64,000 nucleotides of DNA from JADZFO01 sp964512635. GTDB taxonomy: Bacteria; 4484-113; JAFGCY01. A program made the position numbers and the translations under genes. How positions within the stretch are numbered: the stretch's first letter is position 1; each line of letters begins with the position of its first letter. The stretch covers positions 80,560 to 144,559 of the forward strand of contig CAZEJB010000005.1 in assembly GCA_964512635.1 (NCBI GenBank), in the 5' to 3' direction. The notes beneath the pieces were generated by a model. The model searched no databases. It worked only from the letters and a program-made list of their open reading frames with translations, and had not been told where the DNA came from. This document shows, in pieces, positions 1-8,044 of the stretch.

Positions 1-2
1 CT

Positions 3-1439
3 CAGCAGCTGCAGGCCCATGTGCTGGCCCTCGACAACGTAGATGTCATTGGGCTTTGTGCTGGCCAGCTCCTTGACCGTGTTTACATCCACCTCGCTGG
101 TTCGCAGCACCACCACGCTGGCCGGCGTGTACTCGCTTAGCGGCGCCACAGCAAAGTCCGGTGTGTCGGCCTCTCCGTTGGGCGCGGACTCGTCGCCGAT
201 GATGCCATTGCTGATCAACAGTCCCATGCGGCTGCCGAACTGGTTCAACGGGTGGCTTGGCAGGTCCACTCCGCTCCAGACCCAGCCCTGGGCCGCCAGC
301 AGCATGCTGCCGCCGCCTTCCAGCCAGGCCATCACGGTGTCAACTTCTTCCGGCGTAAAGCTCCCGCCGTGACCGATATATACCAGGTCATAGTCTGCCA
401 ACAGCTCGGCTGTCGGGGTTGCAGCGCTGTCTTCAAAGCTCACACCTTCGCCGGCCAGGGCCGTCTTGACCGCCGCGCTGAAGCCGGCGCTGTCCGGCCC
501 GCCGCCGTGCGTCTGCAGGCACAGCACCCTGCTGCCGCCGTCCAGCAGCCAGCGCAGAGCCTGGGTGCGGAAACGGTCGTTGTCGCCCTTGGCGTCGTTG
601 CCGCTGCCCCAGAAGCCTTCGTGCCCGGACCAGAACAGCACGCGCCCGTCATAGTGATAGCCGGCCCAGCCCGGCACCGGCAAGGTGCCCTGCAGGCCCA
701 GCTTGTCTCCGCCGATCGCCACATCACTGCCCCACAGCAGGGGCTCAAAGTTCGGGTTGTCGCAGGTCGAGCGGCTGATGTAGTGTCCACCGAGCACTGT
801 CGTGCAGCCTGCCGTGATCACGTCATGCGGCGAGGGCCCGACCGGCCCGAGGCGCACCCAGTTGAGCTGCCAGGGCGCCGCGCCGCGGAAGGCCAGGGCC
901 ACAAAGGCCTGGCCGTCGCGCAGGTTCGCTGCCGGGCTCAGCGACAGGCCGCCGGAGGGCGCTGCGCTGTGCCAGTCCCAGCGGTCCTGCTCAAAGTTCG
1001 CAATGGCGACCCAGAAGTCCTGGGCCGCGCCGGTCGACCCGGGCTCAAAGCCATAGTTAAGGTTCAGGTTGCCGCCCAGCCCATCGGCGTTGAAGCCATA
1101 CACGGCCCAGGCCAGGCCGGATATGCCGCTGCCCGGCTGCGGTGCCAGCACCGCGCTGTAGCCGCTGGCGCTGAGGCCGGCGCTGAGGCCCGGCAGGTGC
1201 TGGCTGCCCAGCCGCAGGGCCGGATAGGCCGCAGTGCCTCGCGGCAGGGCGTCGATGTCCGGCAGCAGTTGCGCAGCGCCCGGCATACCCTGCAGCGGTC
1301 CGGATTGCAGTCCGCTCAGGCTGGCGCTGGCCCGGGCGCAGGCGCCAAGCAGCGCAAAGGCGAAGACTGCGCAGAGGATCGAGACGGCCGTGCGCAGGCG
1401 CGCCGGGCTTTGCTGAAGGGACTTTGCGGATGCGGGCAT
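3..1439 (-). CDS. Lipoprotein with C-terminal Rossmann/GATase-like domain, partial
   Basis: The gene runs off the left edge; about 479 codons are present with no stop. The ATG at 1439 opens a basic n-region, a hydrophobic stretch and a lipobox (L-L-G-A-C, Cys34), so the product should be a lipoprotein. The middle (about residues 110-230) contains FWVAIANFEQDRWDW, which resembles IALANYSTQRWEI in the PKD lipoprotein at 8045-10471, so the two share an N-terminal module. From about residue 300 the strings RVLCLQTHGGG and YDLVYIGHGGS, then TVMAWLEGGGSMLLA, look like the alternating strands and helices of a ThuA/GATase-like or DUF4350-like fold. The start lies just upstream of the SRP RNA promoter on the opposite strand. 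The exact enzymatic role is unknown. Only the lipoprotein call is firm. Confidence 0.75.
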   Translation of the reverse strand, partial: MPASAKSLQQSPARLRTAVSILCAVFAFALLGACARASASLSGLQSGPLQGMPGAAQLLPDIDALPRGTAAYPALRLGSQHLPGLSAGLSASGYSAVLAPQPGSGISGLAWAVYGFNADGLGGNLNLNYGFEPGSTGAAQDFWVAIANFEQDRWDWHSAAPSGGLSLSPAANLRDGQAFVALAFRGAAPWQLNWVRLGPVGPSPHDVITAGCTTVLGGHYISRSTCDNPNFEPLLWGSDVAIGGDKLGLQGTLPVPGWAGYHYDGRVLFWSGHEGFWGSGNDAKGDNDRFRTQALRWLLDGGSRVLCLQTHGGGPDSAGFSAAVKTALAGEGVSFEDSAATPTAELLADYDLVYIGHGGSFTPEEVDTVMAWLEGGGSMLLAAQGWVWSGVDLPSHPLNQFGSRMGLLISNGIIGDESAPNGEADTPDFAVAPLSEYTPASVVVLRTSEVDVNTVKELASTKPNDIYVVEGQHMGLQLL

Positions 1440-1446
1440 AAAGGAA

Positions 1447-1476
1447 TTGTAAGCCAGGCCCGCTTTGGGGTAAAAT
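1447..1476 (+). promoter_or_regulatory. Promoter of the SRP RNA
   Basis: TTGTAA (1447-1452), an 18-nt spacer and TAAAAT (1471-1476) make a good sigma70-type promoter whose +1 would fall a few bases before the first stem of the SRP RNA. Confidence 0.6.
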
Positions 1477-1486
1477 GCTCTGCCTC

Positions 1487-1587
1487 GTGGGTCGGGCCTG
1501 TTGCGGGCAAACGCTGCGAACCGTGTCAGGGCCGGAAGGCAGCAGCACTAAGCGGAAGGTTGCGGCGCTGACGGAGTCCTGACCCGC
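1487..1587 (+). ncRNA. ffs: Signal recognition particle RNA, small bacterial (4.5S) type
   Basis: The apical hairpin has the hallmark GTCAGGGCCGGAAGGCAGCA (GGAAG-type tetraloop region and asymmetric loop that bind Ffh). The flanks pair: GTGGGTC (1487-1493) with GACCCGC (1581-1587), and CGCTGCGAACC with GGTTGCGGCG further in. A T-run follows at 1592-1596, so the last stem plus the run may act as terminator. It targets signal-peptide-bearing ribosomes to the membrane together with Ffh. The length of about 100 nt fits the Alu-less form. Confidence 0.93.
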
Positions 1588-1611
1588 GGGGTTTTTCATT
1601 TGGAGGGCAAC

Positions 1612-2100
1612 ATGCGCTGCGCTGCCTTTGTACTATTCTTCATTGCATCACTAATCGTCTCTTCCTGTTCGGGTAACACCACCAAATCGGCTGACTTCTA
1701 TTCGCGGGGTAACGTCGCTGTAGTGGCCGTGAATAACCCCTCTCCTGGCATGCAGGTGGCGCCCGGCGAAGTGGTGCCGATCCACTTTGTTGTCGACTAT
1801 CTACCCGGCGTAACCGGCGGTCAACCTCTGTTCCTGCCCACGGTGACCGTCAGCGCCAGCGCGGGGGAGGTAGCATTTCTTAGAGAGAACGAGTTCTTCC
1901 CCGGTTACACCAATATTGCAGACTTTGTCCAGGGACAGGAGGCCAGCGGCTTTGCAAGGGGTCTGGGCGGCGAGGTTGGCGATTTCTGGTGGATCGCCCC
2001 GGAGACCGCGCAGGATGTTGTTATCTGTGTCAGCACCGCAGGCAACGAACTCAGCAAGAAAAGTGTCTACCGTCGTACCGTTACGGTAGAAGTTCGCTAA
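1612..2100 (+). CDS. Small lipoprotein, unknown function
   Basis: 162 residues. ATG at 1612 is chosen over an in-frame TTG at 1600 because GGAGG (1602-1606) sits about 5 nt before it. The signal peptide ends in a lipobox (V-S-S-C, Cys19). The mature part (about 140 residues) looks beta-rich, with a run PGMQVAPGEVVPIHF and a C-terminal strand YRRTVTVEVR, like an Ig-fold domain. It directly follows the SRP RNA terminator region and is convergent with the next gene. No family was recognised. Confidence 0.75.
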   Translation: MRCAAFVLFFIASLIVSSCSGNTTKSADFYSRGNVAVVAVNNPSPGMQVAPGEVVPIHFVVDYLPGVTGGQPLFLPTVTVSASAGEVAFLRENEFFPGYTNIADFVQGQEASGFARGLGGEVGDFWWIAPETAQDVVICVSTAGNELSKKSVYRRTVTVEVR

Positions 2101-2126
2101 ACGGCAACTGGCTAAGCCTTCAAGAC

Positions 2127-2399
2127 CTAGTATCCCGGCAGGTCCAGCAGGTGCTCGGTCTCCTGGCCGTTCCAGATCGTGCGCAGGTAACGCTTCTTGG
2201 CCGGGGCTACGTCCACCGGGATCTTATAGGTCCCTTCGGTGATGATCACCTGCTCGCCGGCTTCGATAAAGGCCATCATCTCCTCGGCCGTGTTTTCGCC
2301 GGACTGGGTTGAGTTCATCGACACCCACTTGACCCGTTCAATCTGGTCCAGCACCGGGTCGCTGCCGAAGACCATTCGTACCGCTGTGATTCTGATCAT
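2127..2399 (-). CDS. DUF3892-like small protein
   Basis: 90 residues, with a good ribosome binding site (GAGGAG) just before the ATG at 2399. The opening MIRITAVRM and the later KRYLRTIWNGQETEHLLDLP match my memory of the small cytosolic DUF3892 family (a compact domain of 70-90 residues). No catalytic residues are apparent and the function is unknown. It is convergent with the lipoprotein at 1612-2100. Confidence 0.65.
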   Translation of the reverse strand: MIRITAVRMVFGSDPVLDQIERVKWVSMNSTQSGENTAEEMMAFIEAGEQVIITEGTYKIPVDVAPAKKRYLRTIWNGQETEHLLDLPGY

Positions 2400-2497
2400 T
2401 GCTGCTCCTCAGGGCCCGGCGCACCGGGCGGGGGATTATGACAGGCGGCAAAGCGCAAAGTCATCTTTATTCTAAGCAGGGGGTATAAAGCTCAGCC

Positions 2498-2722
2498 ATG
2501 CCACGCGGCAAGAACAAAAGCAAGCGCCTGCAGAGCCTCAGCCCCAAGGGCGGCGGCCCTGCGGCCCCCTCGGCCGAGCAGATCGCGGCCCAGCACACCC
2601 GGCGGCCCGACTGGGCCTGGTTCAGCGTAAACGTTGGCACGGATAAGGCGCATCGCGCAAAGAAGGGCAAGGGCTCCTACCGCCGGCAGGAAAAACACAA
2701 GAGCGATGCCCCGGGGGCTTAG
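2498..2722 (+). CDS. Small basic protein with an ArfA-like KKGKGSY motif
   Basis: 74 residues, very basic and without hydrophobic segments. The C-terminal AKKGKGSYRRQEKHK resembles the conserved tail of the alternative ribosome-rescue factor ArfA (KKGKGSY-x-RK-x-KH), which helps release ribosomes stalled on non-stop mRNA by recruiting RF2. The N-terminal half has no clear ArfA helix, so it could also be another small ribosome-associated protein. TATAAA at 2484-2489 lies 8 nt before the ATG and a GGGGG precedes it, so the mRNA leader is at most a base or two. A GC-rich dyad overlaps the stop codon. Confidence 0.6.
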   Translation: MPRGKNKSKRLQSLSPKGGGPAAPSAEQIAAQHTRRPDWAWFSVNVGTDKAHRAKKGKGSYRRQEKHKSDAPGA

Positions 2723-2774
2723 GCCTGCGCTGCGATTCGCGCGGGGCGCCGCTGCCCTGCGGGCCGCGATCCCT

Positions 2775-2780
2775 TAGAAT
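2775..2780 (+). promoter_or_regulatory. -10 box 6 nt before a GTG start (leaderless)
   Basis: TAGAAT, then 6 nt, then GTG at 2787. The predicted +1 is the G of the start codon. Confidence 0.6.
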
Positions 2781-2786
2781 GACCCC

Positions 2787-3404
2787 GTGCCCGAAGATGC
2801 TGTCACCGGCCAGGCCGCGCTGAGCTTGCTCGATCCTTCCAGCCGCGCCTTTGCCGACAGCCTGCTTACGCGCTTTCCGGATCTCCTCAGCTTTGCCGCC
2901 GCCATCCCGGCTTTTGACGGCAAGGGCTTCTACCTGCAGGTCGCGATCAAGTCGCCTTACAAGAAAGGTCTCTGGCTGGCTCTCGACAGCGCGCCGGATG
3001 CCCCGGGCTCGGACAGCGTTTCGGTCCAGTTCTATGCCATGAACCAGCACACCACGCACCACTCCCAGCTCAGCGTGGCCGAATCCATCGAGCTGATGCA
3101 GATGCTGCGGGATGGCCGCGCCGGAGTAATGTCGACTTACTGGGGCATGTGGCTGCTGTCGGGCTTTTTCTTCAACCTTGAAACGCGCCGCCGCTTTGGC
3201 GAGCTGACCAGCTATCTGCACCTTGGCAGCCTTCTGCAGTTCATCCCCGGCCTGCGCCGCCGCCGCGCCTTTTCACTGACCGGGGAGCTGGATCCCAAGA
3301 CCCTCAAAGACCTGCCGCTGCCGGAAAACGAAGACCTGCCGGACGACTGCCGGGACTTTGTCTATTCCGCGCTGCACACGCACTTCCGTCCACCGGGAAC
3401 ATGA
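2787..3404 (+). CDS. Conserved-looking cytosolic protein, unknown
   Basis: 205 residues from GTG at 2787; the start is supported by the -10 box exactly 6 nt upstream. No signal peptide or membrane segment is seen, except a short hydrophobic stretch MWLLSGFFFN near residue 120. The body has amphipathic helices and an arginine cluster (RRRR near residue 160). It lies alone between an ArfA-like gene and a convergent secreted-protein gene. No family was recognised. Confidence 0.65.
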   Translation: MPEDAVTGQAALSLLDPSSRAFADSLLTRFPDLLSFAAAIPAFDGKGFYLQVAIKSPYKKGLWLALDSAPDAPGSDSVSVQFYAMNQHTTHHSQLSVAESIELMQMLRDGRAGVMSTYWGMWLLSGFFFNLETRRRFGELTSYLHLGSLLQFIPGLRRRRAFSLTGELDPKTLKDLPLPENEDLPDDCRDFVYSALHTHFRPPGT

Positions 3405-3557
3405 TCCTTGCGCAAAGCCGACCCGGCTGTCAGGGCAGCTTTGCCCGGCGGCAGTGAGCTTCAGCTTTTCTGCGTAGTAGACGCGCAAGAACGGACAGCC
3501 AGGAGCCTTGCCGGCCCATCAGTAGTTGAGCTGATGCTGGATCAAAGGTCCGACAAG

Positions 3558-4466
3558 CTAGTTCGACTGTGCTTCGCGCAGCTTCTCCGCTGCACTGATT
3601 GCCAGCAACGCAAAGGGTAGATCGCTGCGCTGAGCCGGGACTTCGGTTCCCAGCATTGACGCGTCGTAATCGAACACTGTCGTTACGCCGTCCCTGCTTA
3701 CCAGCGCGTAGCCATCCTTGCGCACCTCAATGTTCGCCAGCGGAAGCTCGGTTTCAGACTCATTTCTGGGCAGGTAGTAAGCAGCCCACCATTGTTCGCT
3801 GTTGGTGCTGTAAATCAGGTTGCCATGACTGTCATAGCGCTCCCAGTGGCGCCCTGAAGGGGACGTACTGCCTGAAGAACAAGGCTTCGAGCTGCAGGCG
3901 TTTGATCCATGACAGGGGTTTTCAATGCCCTGGTCAGCAACACGGACTACTACATCTCCATTCGGGGGAAGAAAAAACTTGTCCGCCACGGTCTCGTCGG
4001 GAAACTTGACAGCCAGCCATTTTGGTACTGGAGGATAGTAATCTGCGAGCAAGTTGACATTGGCCTTTTCCAGCTGCTCAAGCATCTCAGGATCCGCCTG
4101 GCCTGCCGCAGGGACAACATGGTAACCTGAAAAGTCTGGTTTCTGGCCGACAGCACGCGCCTGCAATGACCTGCGTTTGAGTTCTAACAAGGGAACCAGG
4201 AAACCATCAGAGTCCATCATCGAACTCAGTTGTGCATTTTCCTCAGGCTCTTTCTGGTAGTCCCATTCCGGGTCCAGTTTTGCATTTGCATGGATCCAGT
4301 GGTCCCATTCCCCATACTGGCCTGCATACGGATTGCCTTTTTCATCCATAGCTGCCAAGCGCAGGGAATTCTGCTGCCGAAATGATTGAGTTGTGAAAGA
4401 AGCAACAACTGCGAAAGAAGAGACGGCTGCAGCGATAAGCATTATGCTGACGATCTTTGAGTACAT
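3558..4466 (-). CDS. Secreted or membrane-anchored protein, unknown
   Basis: 302 residues. The ATG at 4466 follows GAGGTGA. Residues 1-27 form a signal peptide or anchor (SIMLIAAAVSSFAVVASF). The mature protein has a Cys/Ser-rich segment in the middle (CHGSNACSSKPCSS), a WERYDSHGNLIYSTN stretch that resembles RHS/YD-type strand turns, and a C-terminal helix ending AAEKLREAQ. Four cysteines close together suggest disulfides outside the cytoplasm. Its AT content is slightly higher than that of its neighbours. No family was recognised. Confidence 0.7.
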   Translation of the reverse strand: MYSKIVSIMLIAAAVSSFAVVASFTTQSFRQQNSLRLAAMDEKGNPYAGQYGEWDHWIHANAKLDPEWDYQKEPEENAQLSSMMDSDGFLVPLLELKRRSLQARAVGQKPDFSGYHVVPAAGQADPEMLEQLEKANVNLLADYYPPVPKWLAVKFPDETVADKFFLPPNGDVVVRVADQGIENPCHGSNACSSKPCSSGSTSPSGRHWERYDSHGNLIYSTNSEQWWAAYYLPRNESETELPLANIEVRKDGYALVSRDGVTTVFDYDASMLGTEVPAQRSDLPFALLAISAAEKLREAQSN

Positions 4467-4575
4467 GCTGATTCACCTCATCAAGATCTGTTGGATCATA
4501 ATGAGTTTACCGTGTGTGTGTGTGACAATCCTACCAACCAAAGGAACAAGGAATTCATCGATACCGCGCTTATTC

Positions 4576-7500
4576 TTACTGAGCACGCACGCCGCGCAGC
4601 AGCAGGTCGTCATAGCTCGCCGCCACGCCGGGGCCGGCCAGCAGGGCATAGCCGCCGCCGGAGATATCGCTGTCTTCGGCCTCGGCCGCCAGCTCGCCGT
4701 TGACGCTGGCGCGCAGGGTGTTGCCGACCAGCTCAAGGCTCAGGCGGTTGGCTTCGCCCTGGCGCAGGGCCGGGCAGGGCTGCCAGTCGCTGAGCACGAT
4801 CTCCTCGCCGCGCAGAACCTTGAGCAGCAGCACCTCGCCGGACGAACTGACAAAGAGCGCGTAGTAGCTCACCGCGCCATCCTCGACCCTGAAGCGCCCG
4901 GCCAGGCCAAAGCCCACCGCGGTCTCGCCGCCCAGGAAGCGCACATCGCAGCTCAGCTCGCTGTCCACAAAACTGTCCTGCTGGTAGGAAATCGCCATCG
5001 TCTGCGCGGCCAGGTTATCCAGCTCATAGGCGCCGTCGCTGTAGCGGTAGGCGGAAGTATCGTTGTCGGCGATCGGCCAGCGCTGCTGGCTGAAGTCGTC
5101 CTGCACGGTGGAGACATTCACATAGTCCAGCAGCAGCGAGTGCTTCAGCGCGCCGCTTTCCAGTTCCGGCTGCTCACCGGGCACTTCGCGGGCCGGCGGG
5201 CGGGCCTCATTAGGGCCGTCCAGCGCCGCTTCGTCCGAGGGCTGCAGGCCTGCGCTGTCCATCTGCTCCTCAGCCACGGCTTCCGCGCTTTCCAGCGCTG
5301 AATCATGCGCTGCGTCCATCACGGTTTCTGCACTGCTGTCTGCGCCCATATCGGCGCTGTCGCCGGCCTCGTGGTCCATCCCGGCAGCCCCAAGTCCGTC
5401 GGCCTGCTGGTCGCTGAAGCCGTCCAGACCTGCCTGCTCGCCTTCTGAGGCGGCCGCATCGTCTGACGGAGGTGCGCCGGCGTCTGATCCCTCAGCCGGG
5501 GGGCGCGCAGCCTGCTCAAAGCCTTCCGACTGCGCTGCGCTGTTCGTGCCCGCGCCTTCTGCCTCATCGGCGTTGCCAGAATCGGATCCGCCAGACTCAG
5601 CGCCGCCAGCCACATCCTCGGCATCCTTGGATCTGGCAGTCTTGTCCTTCTTTGGCTCAGACACCGTACGCGGGCGGCTGCTTGAAACCTCCCAGTCGTC
5701 GCCACCGGTCTTGATCCCGTGACGGCGGCTGCTCTGCTTGTCTGCCGCCGTGTCAGCAGGCAATTCCTTGCCGCCATCATTGCCGCCATCCTTGCCGGAG
5801 CCCTCATCAGCCGTCGCCTCAGCACTGTCGGCTGCGGATTCGGCCTGCTCTTTGGACGGCTTCTTGCCGGCAGGCTTGTCCTTCGACTTGCCCTTGGGCT
5901 TGCCTTTGGTCTTGCCTTTGCCTTTGCCTTTGGGCTTACCCTTGCTGGGCAGCTGCGGCTTCAGCTCCATCTCCTGGGAGGAGCCGCCCTCAGCGCCGGA
6001 CGCGTTTTCACCAGACTCGTCCGCCGCGGACTGCTCGTCCATGCCAGCGCTGTTCTCCGGGCTGCCATCCGCGCTGTCTGAAACTGAGCGCTCGACTTGC
6101 GTATTGCTTTCTTCTGCGGCACCTTCGGCGTCAGCGTCTGAAGCGCCGTTGCCGCTGCCTGCTTTATCCATATCGCCGGCGCTCTCGTCGCCTGCACCCT
6201 CGTCGCTGCCCGCGCCGGGTTCGGGGCGCACCATCTGGCCGCTGCTGTCGGCCGGCGGCTCGGGCCGGCTCAGCTCCGGCTCATTGCTTTCTCCGGGCTC
6301 CGATCCGGCATCGTCCGGCACGCCGAGAGACTCTGCATCATCATCGGTCTCGGTGCCGCCATCGTCTGCGTCAGCGTCTTCCTCATCGCGCAGCGCCGGA
6401 GCCTTGTCACCCTTCAGCGGCGGGCGCACCTGGCGCTCCGACTCACGCACAGCCTCAGCCGGCGGGGCCGGGCCACCGGTCTCGCGGAAGCCGTCCGTGG
6501 GCTGCAGCTTGCCGCCCTTGGCTTTGCGGCCGCTGGGGGCTGCATCGGGGTCTGCATCCCCGCTCTCAGGGTCCTTCACCTTGCTGCGATCCGGGCGGGC
6601 CGTGCGCGGAGCTTCGTCCTCATCCTCGCCGGCCGGCTTCTTTTCCGGCTTGGCACTGCGCCGCGGCTTGTCGTCCTTGCCCTTGCCGCCGTTGTCCTTG
6701 CTGTCGCTGTCCTTAGCGCCGTTGTCCTTAGGACCCTCTTCGCTACCGGCCTCATCTTCAGGCACCGGCTGGATCGGGCTGTCGTCCGGGATGTAGTCGC
6801 TGTCGTCGGGACTTACTTCGTCCTCGGCTTCGCGCTCCTTTGCGTCCTGCACCTTTTTGCGATAGCTCTTGTCATAGCCGACTTCCCAGGGATACAGGGG
6901 CCGGTCGGGATCTTTGGGGATCTGCGGTGGTTCGTAGCCGCCGAAGTAGCCGCGGGCCGGGCGGCCGGGCTCTTCGCCGCCGCCCTCCTCATCGTCGGCC
7001 ACGCTGGGCTCATCCTCGCCGCGCTTCGAGCCGCCGCGCTTTTCGGTCTTGACCTTGAAGTTGTCGAAGCTGCCGCGGCTGTTCTTGGAGACATAGAAGC
7101 CAAAGCCGCCGCCGTCCACCTGCATGTCGGTGAAACCGTCGACATAATCGCCGTTGATGTAGAGGTTGAAGCGCGTGCCCTGGGCATCCACCGCCAGGGT
7201 GTTGCTGTAGCCGTCCGGGTTGAACAGGTCGGTCTTCTTAAGCGGCAGCAGGATTTCGACATCCGTGCCGATCACGCGCTTGGCGCCGTAATAGCCGTCG
7301 CCATAGGTGTAAAAGACGTAATAGGCCAGCCGCCCGTCGCCGAGCTTGTGGTAGTGGAAGACGATGCCGCAGAAGGCCAGATCGCCGGCCGTGCTTTCCA
7401 GCACCTGGCACTCGGACTGGACGTAGTAGTAATACATGCTGTCGGTGAGGGCCGACAGGCTGTCACTGCCGCTCTCGAGGCCGTCGATGATGTAGTGGCC

Positions 7501-7830
7501 TTCCTCATCGATGCTGTACTGCGCCTCGCCGGCCTGGCCGGTGTAGAACATGCTCTCGGGGGTCTCGAAGTCGTCTTCAAGATAGTTCTGCCATTCAATG
7601 GCCGCGGCGGGCCGGGGCAGTGTCAGCGCCAGTCCAAGCGCAAACAAAAGGGCCAGCAGAATGCTCGCGAAGGCGCTGCGAGCATTAATGATCAGGCCGC
7701 AGCGGAATTCCAATGAGATCTTGCGGGCGCGCAGACAGGCGCATGTCGCCCCGACACGCCCCGCCAAACCCGCTGAATTCAGAGCGCAGCCATGCAGCGG
7801 CCCGCCGCCCCTGATCCCCGTTATCCGCAT
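4576..7830 (-). CDS. Very long secreted protein: two LamG-like domains joined by a charged low-complexity spacer
   Basis: About 1,084 residues. I take the ATG at 7830, downstream of TACAAT (7849-7854). The signal sequence (SILLALLFALGLALTLPRPAAA) is preceded by an unusually long n-region of about 50 residues, so a later start is possible. After cleavage comes a concanavalin-like domain (about 190 residues, starting EWQNYLEDDFETPESM). Then follow about 650 residues of D/E/S/G/P-rich sequence with a lysine-rich insert (KGKPKGKGKGKTKGKPKGKS). The C-terminal domain of about 170 residues (DYVNVSTVQDDFSQQRWP onward) has the same layout as the first: DDF opening, VxxSGxV strand, and a final GGGYxLLAGPG...YDDLLL. 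The ends probably bind a glycan or another surface ligand and the middle acts as an extended spacer. The function is inferred from domain type only. Confidence 0.75.
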   Translation of the reverse strand: MRITGIRGGGPLHGCALNSAGLAGRVGATCACLRARKISLEFRCGLIINARSAFASILLALLFALGLALTLPRPAAAIEWQNYLEDDFETPESMFYTGQAGEAQYSIDEEGHYIIDGLESGSDSLSALTDSMYYYYVQSECQVLESTAGDLAFCGIVFHYHKLGDGRLAYYVFYTYGDGYYGAKRVIGTDVEILLPLKKTDLFNPDGYSNTLAVDAQGTRFNLYINGDYVDGFTDMQVDGGGFGFYVSKNSRGSFDNFKVKTEKRGGSKRGEDEPSVADDEEGGGEEPGRPARGYFGGYEPPQIPKDPDRPLYPWEVGYDKSYRKKVQDAKEREAEDEVSPDDSDYIPDDSPIQPVPEDEAGSEEGPKDNGAKDSDSKDNGGKGKDDKPRRSAKPEKKPAGEDEDEAPRTARPDRSKVKDPESGDADPDAAPSGRKAKGGKLQPTDGFRETGGPAPPAEAVRESERQVRPPLKGDKAPALRDEEDADADDGGTETDDDAESLGVPDDAGSEPGESNEPELSRPEPPADSSGQMVRPEPGAGSDEGAGDESAGDMDKAGSGNGASDADAEGAAEESNTQVERSVSDSADGSPENSAGMDEQSAADESGENASGAEGGSSQEMELKPQLPSKGKPKGKGKGKTKGKPKGKSKDKPAGKKPSKEQAESAADSAEATADEGSGKDGGNDGGKELPADTAADKQSSRRHGIKTGGDDWEVSSSRPRTVSEPKKDKTARSKDAEDVAGGAESGGSDSGNADEAEGAGTNSAAQSEGFEQAARPPAEGSDAGAPPSDDAAASEGEQAGLDGFSDQQADGLGAAGMDHEAGDSADMGADSSAETVMDAAHDSALESAEAVAEEQMDSAGLQPSDEAALDGPNEARPPAREVPGEQPELESGALKHSLLLDYVNVSTVQDDFSQQRWPIADNDTSAYRYSDGAYELDNLAAQTMAISYQQDSFVDSELSCDVRFLGGETAVGFGLAGRFRVEDGAVSYYALFVSSSGEVLLLKVLRGEEIVLSDWQPCPALRQGEANRLSLELVGNTLRASVNGELAAEAEDSDISGGGYALLAGPGVAASYDDLLLRGVRAQ

Positions 7831-8044
7831 ATTCCGCCTGAGTCCGCCATTGTACTGTAAGTCGTATGCCGCCGGCCCGGCGTTCACGCGCCGTGCTGCG
7901 GCCGATGGCCATACCTGCGCTTCCAATGAAACGACGGCTTCATGGCGGGCAGGTTTGAAGCCGGTTAAAGTTGCACGGCGCAGCTTTATTAGTCATCCCT
8001 GTTAGGCTAGAATCGCCAATCCGACCGTCTGGGGAGCGGCAATC

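Noticed and set aside
252..1571. Open frame of 439 codons on the plus strand
   Set aside because: Overlaps both the lipoprotein gene on the other strand and the SRP RNA, and has an Ala/Arg/Gln shadow composition.
5738..6796. Ser/Pro/Leu-rich plus-strand open frame
   Set aside because: Antisense shadow of the acidic spacer in the gene at 4576-7830.
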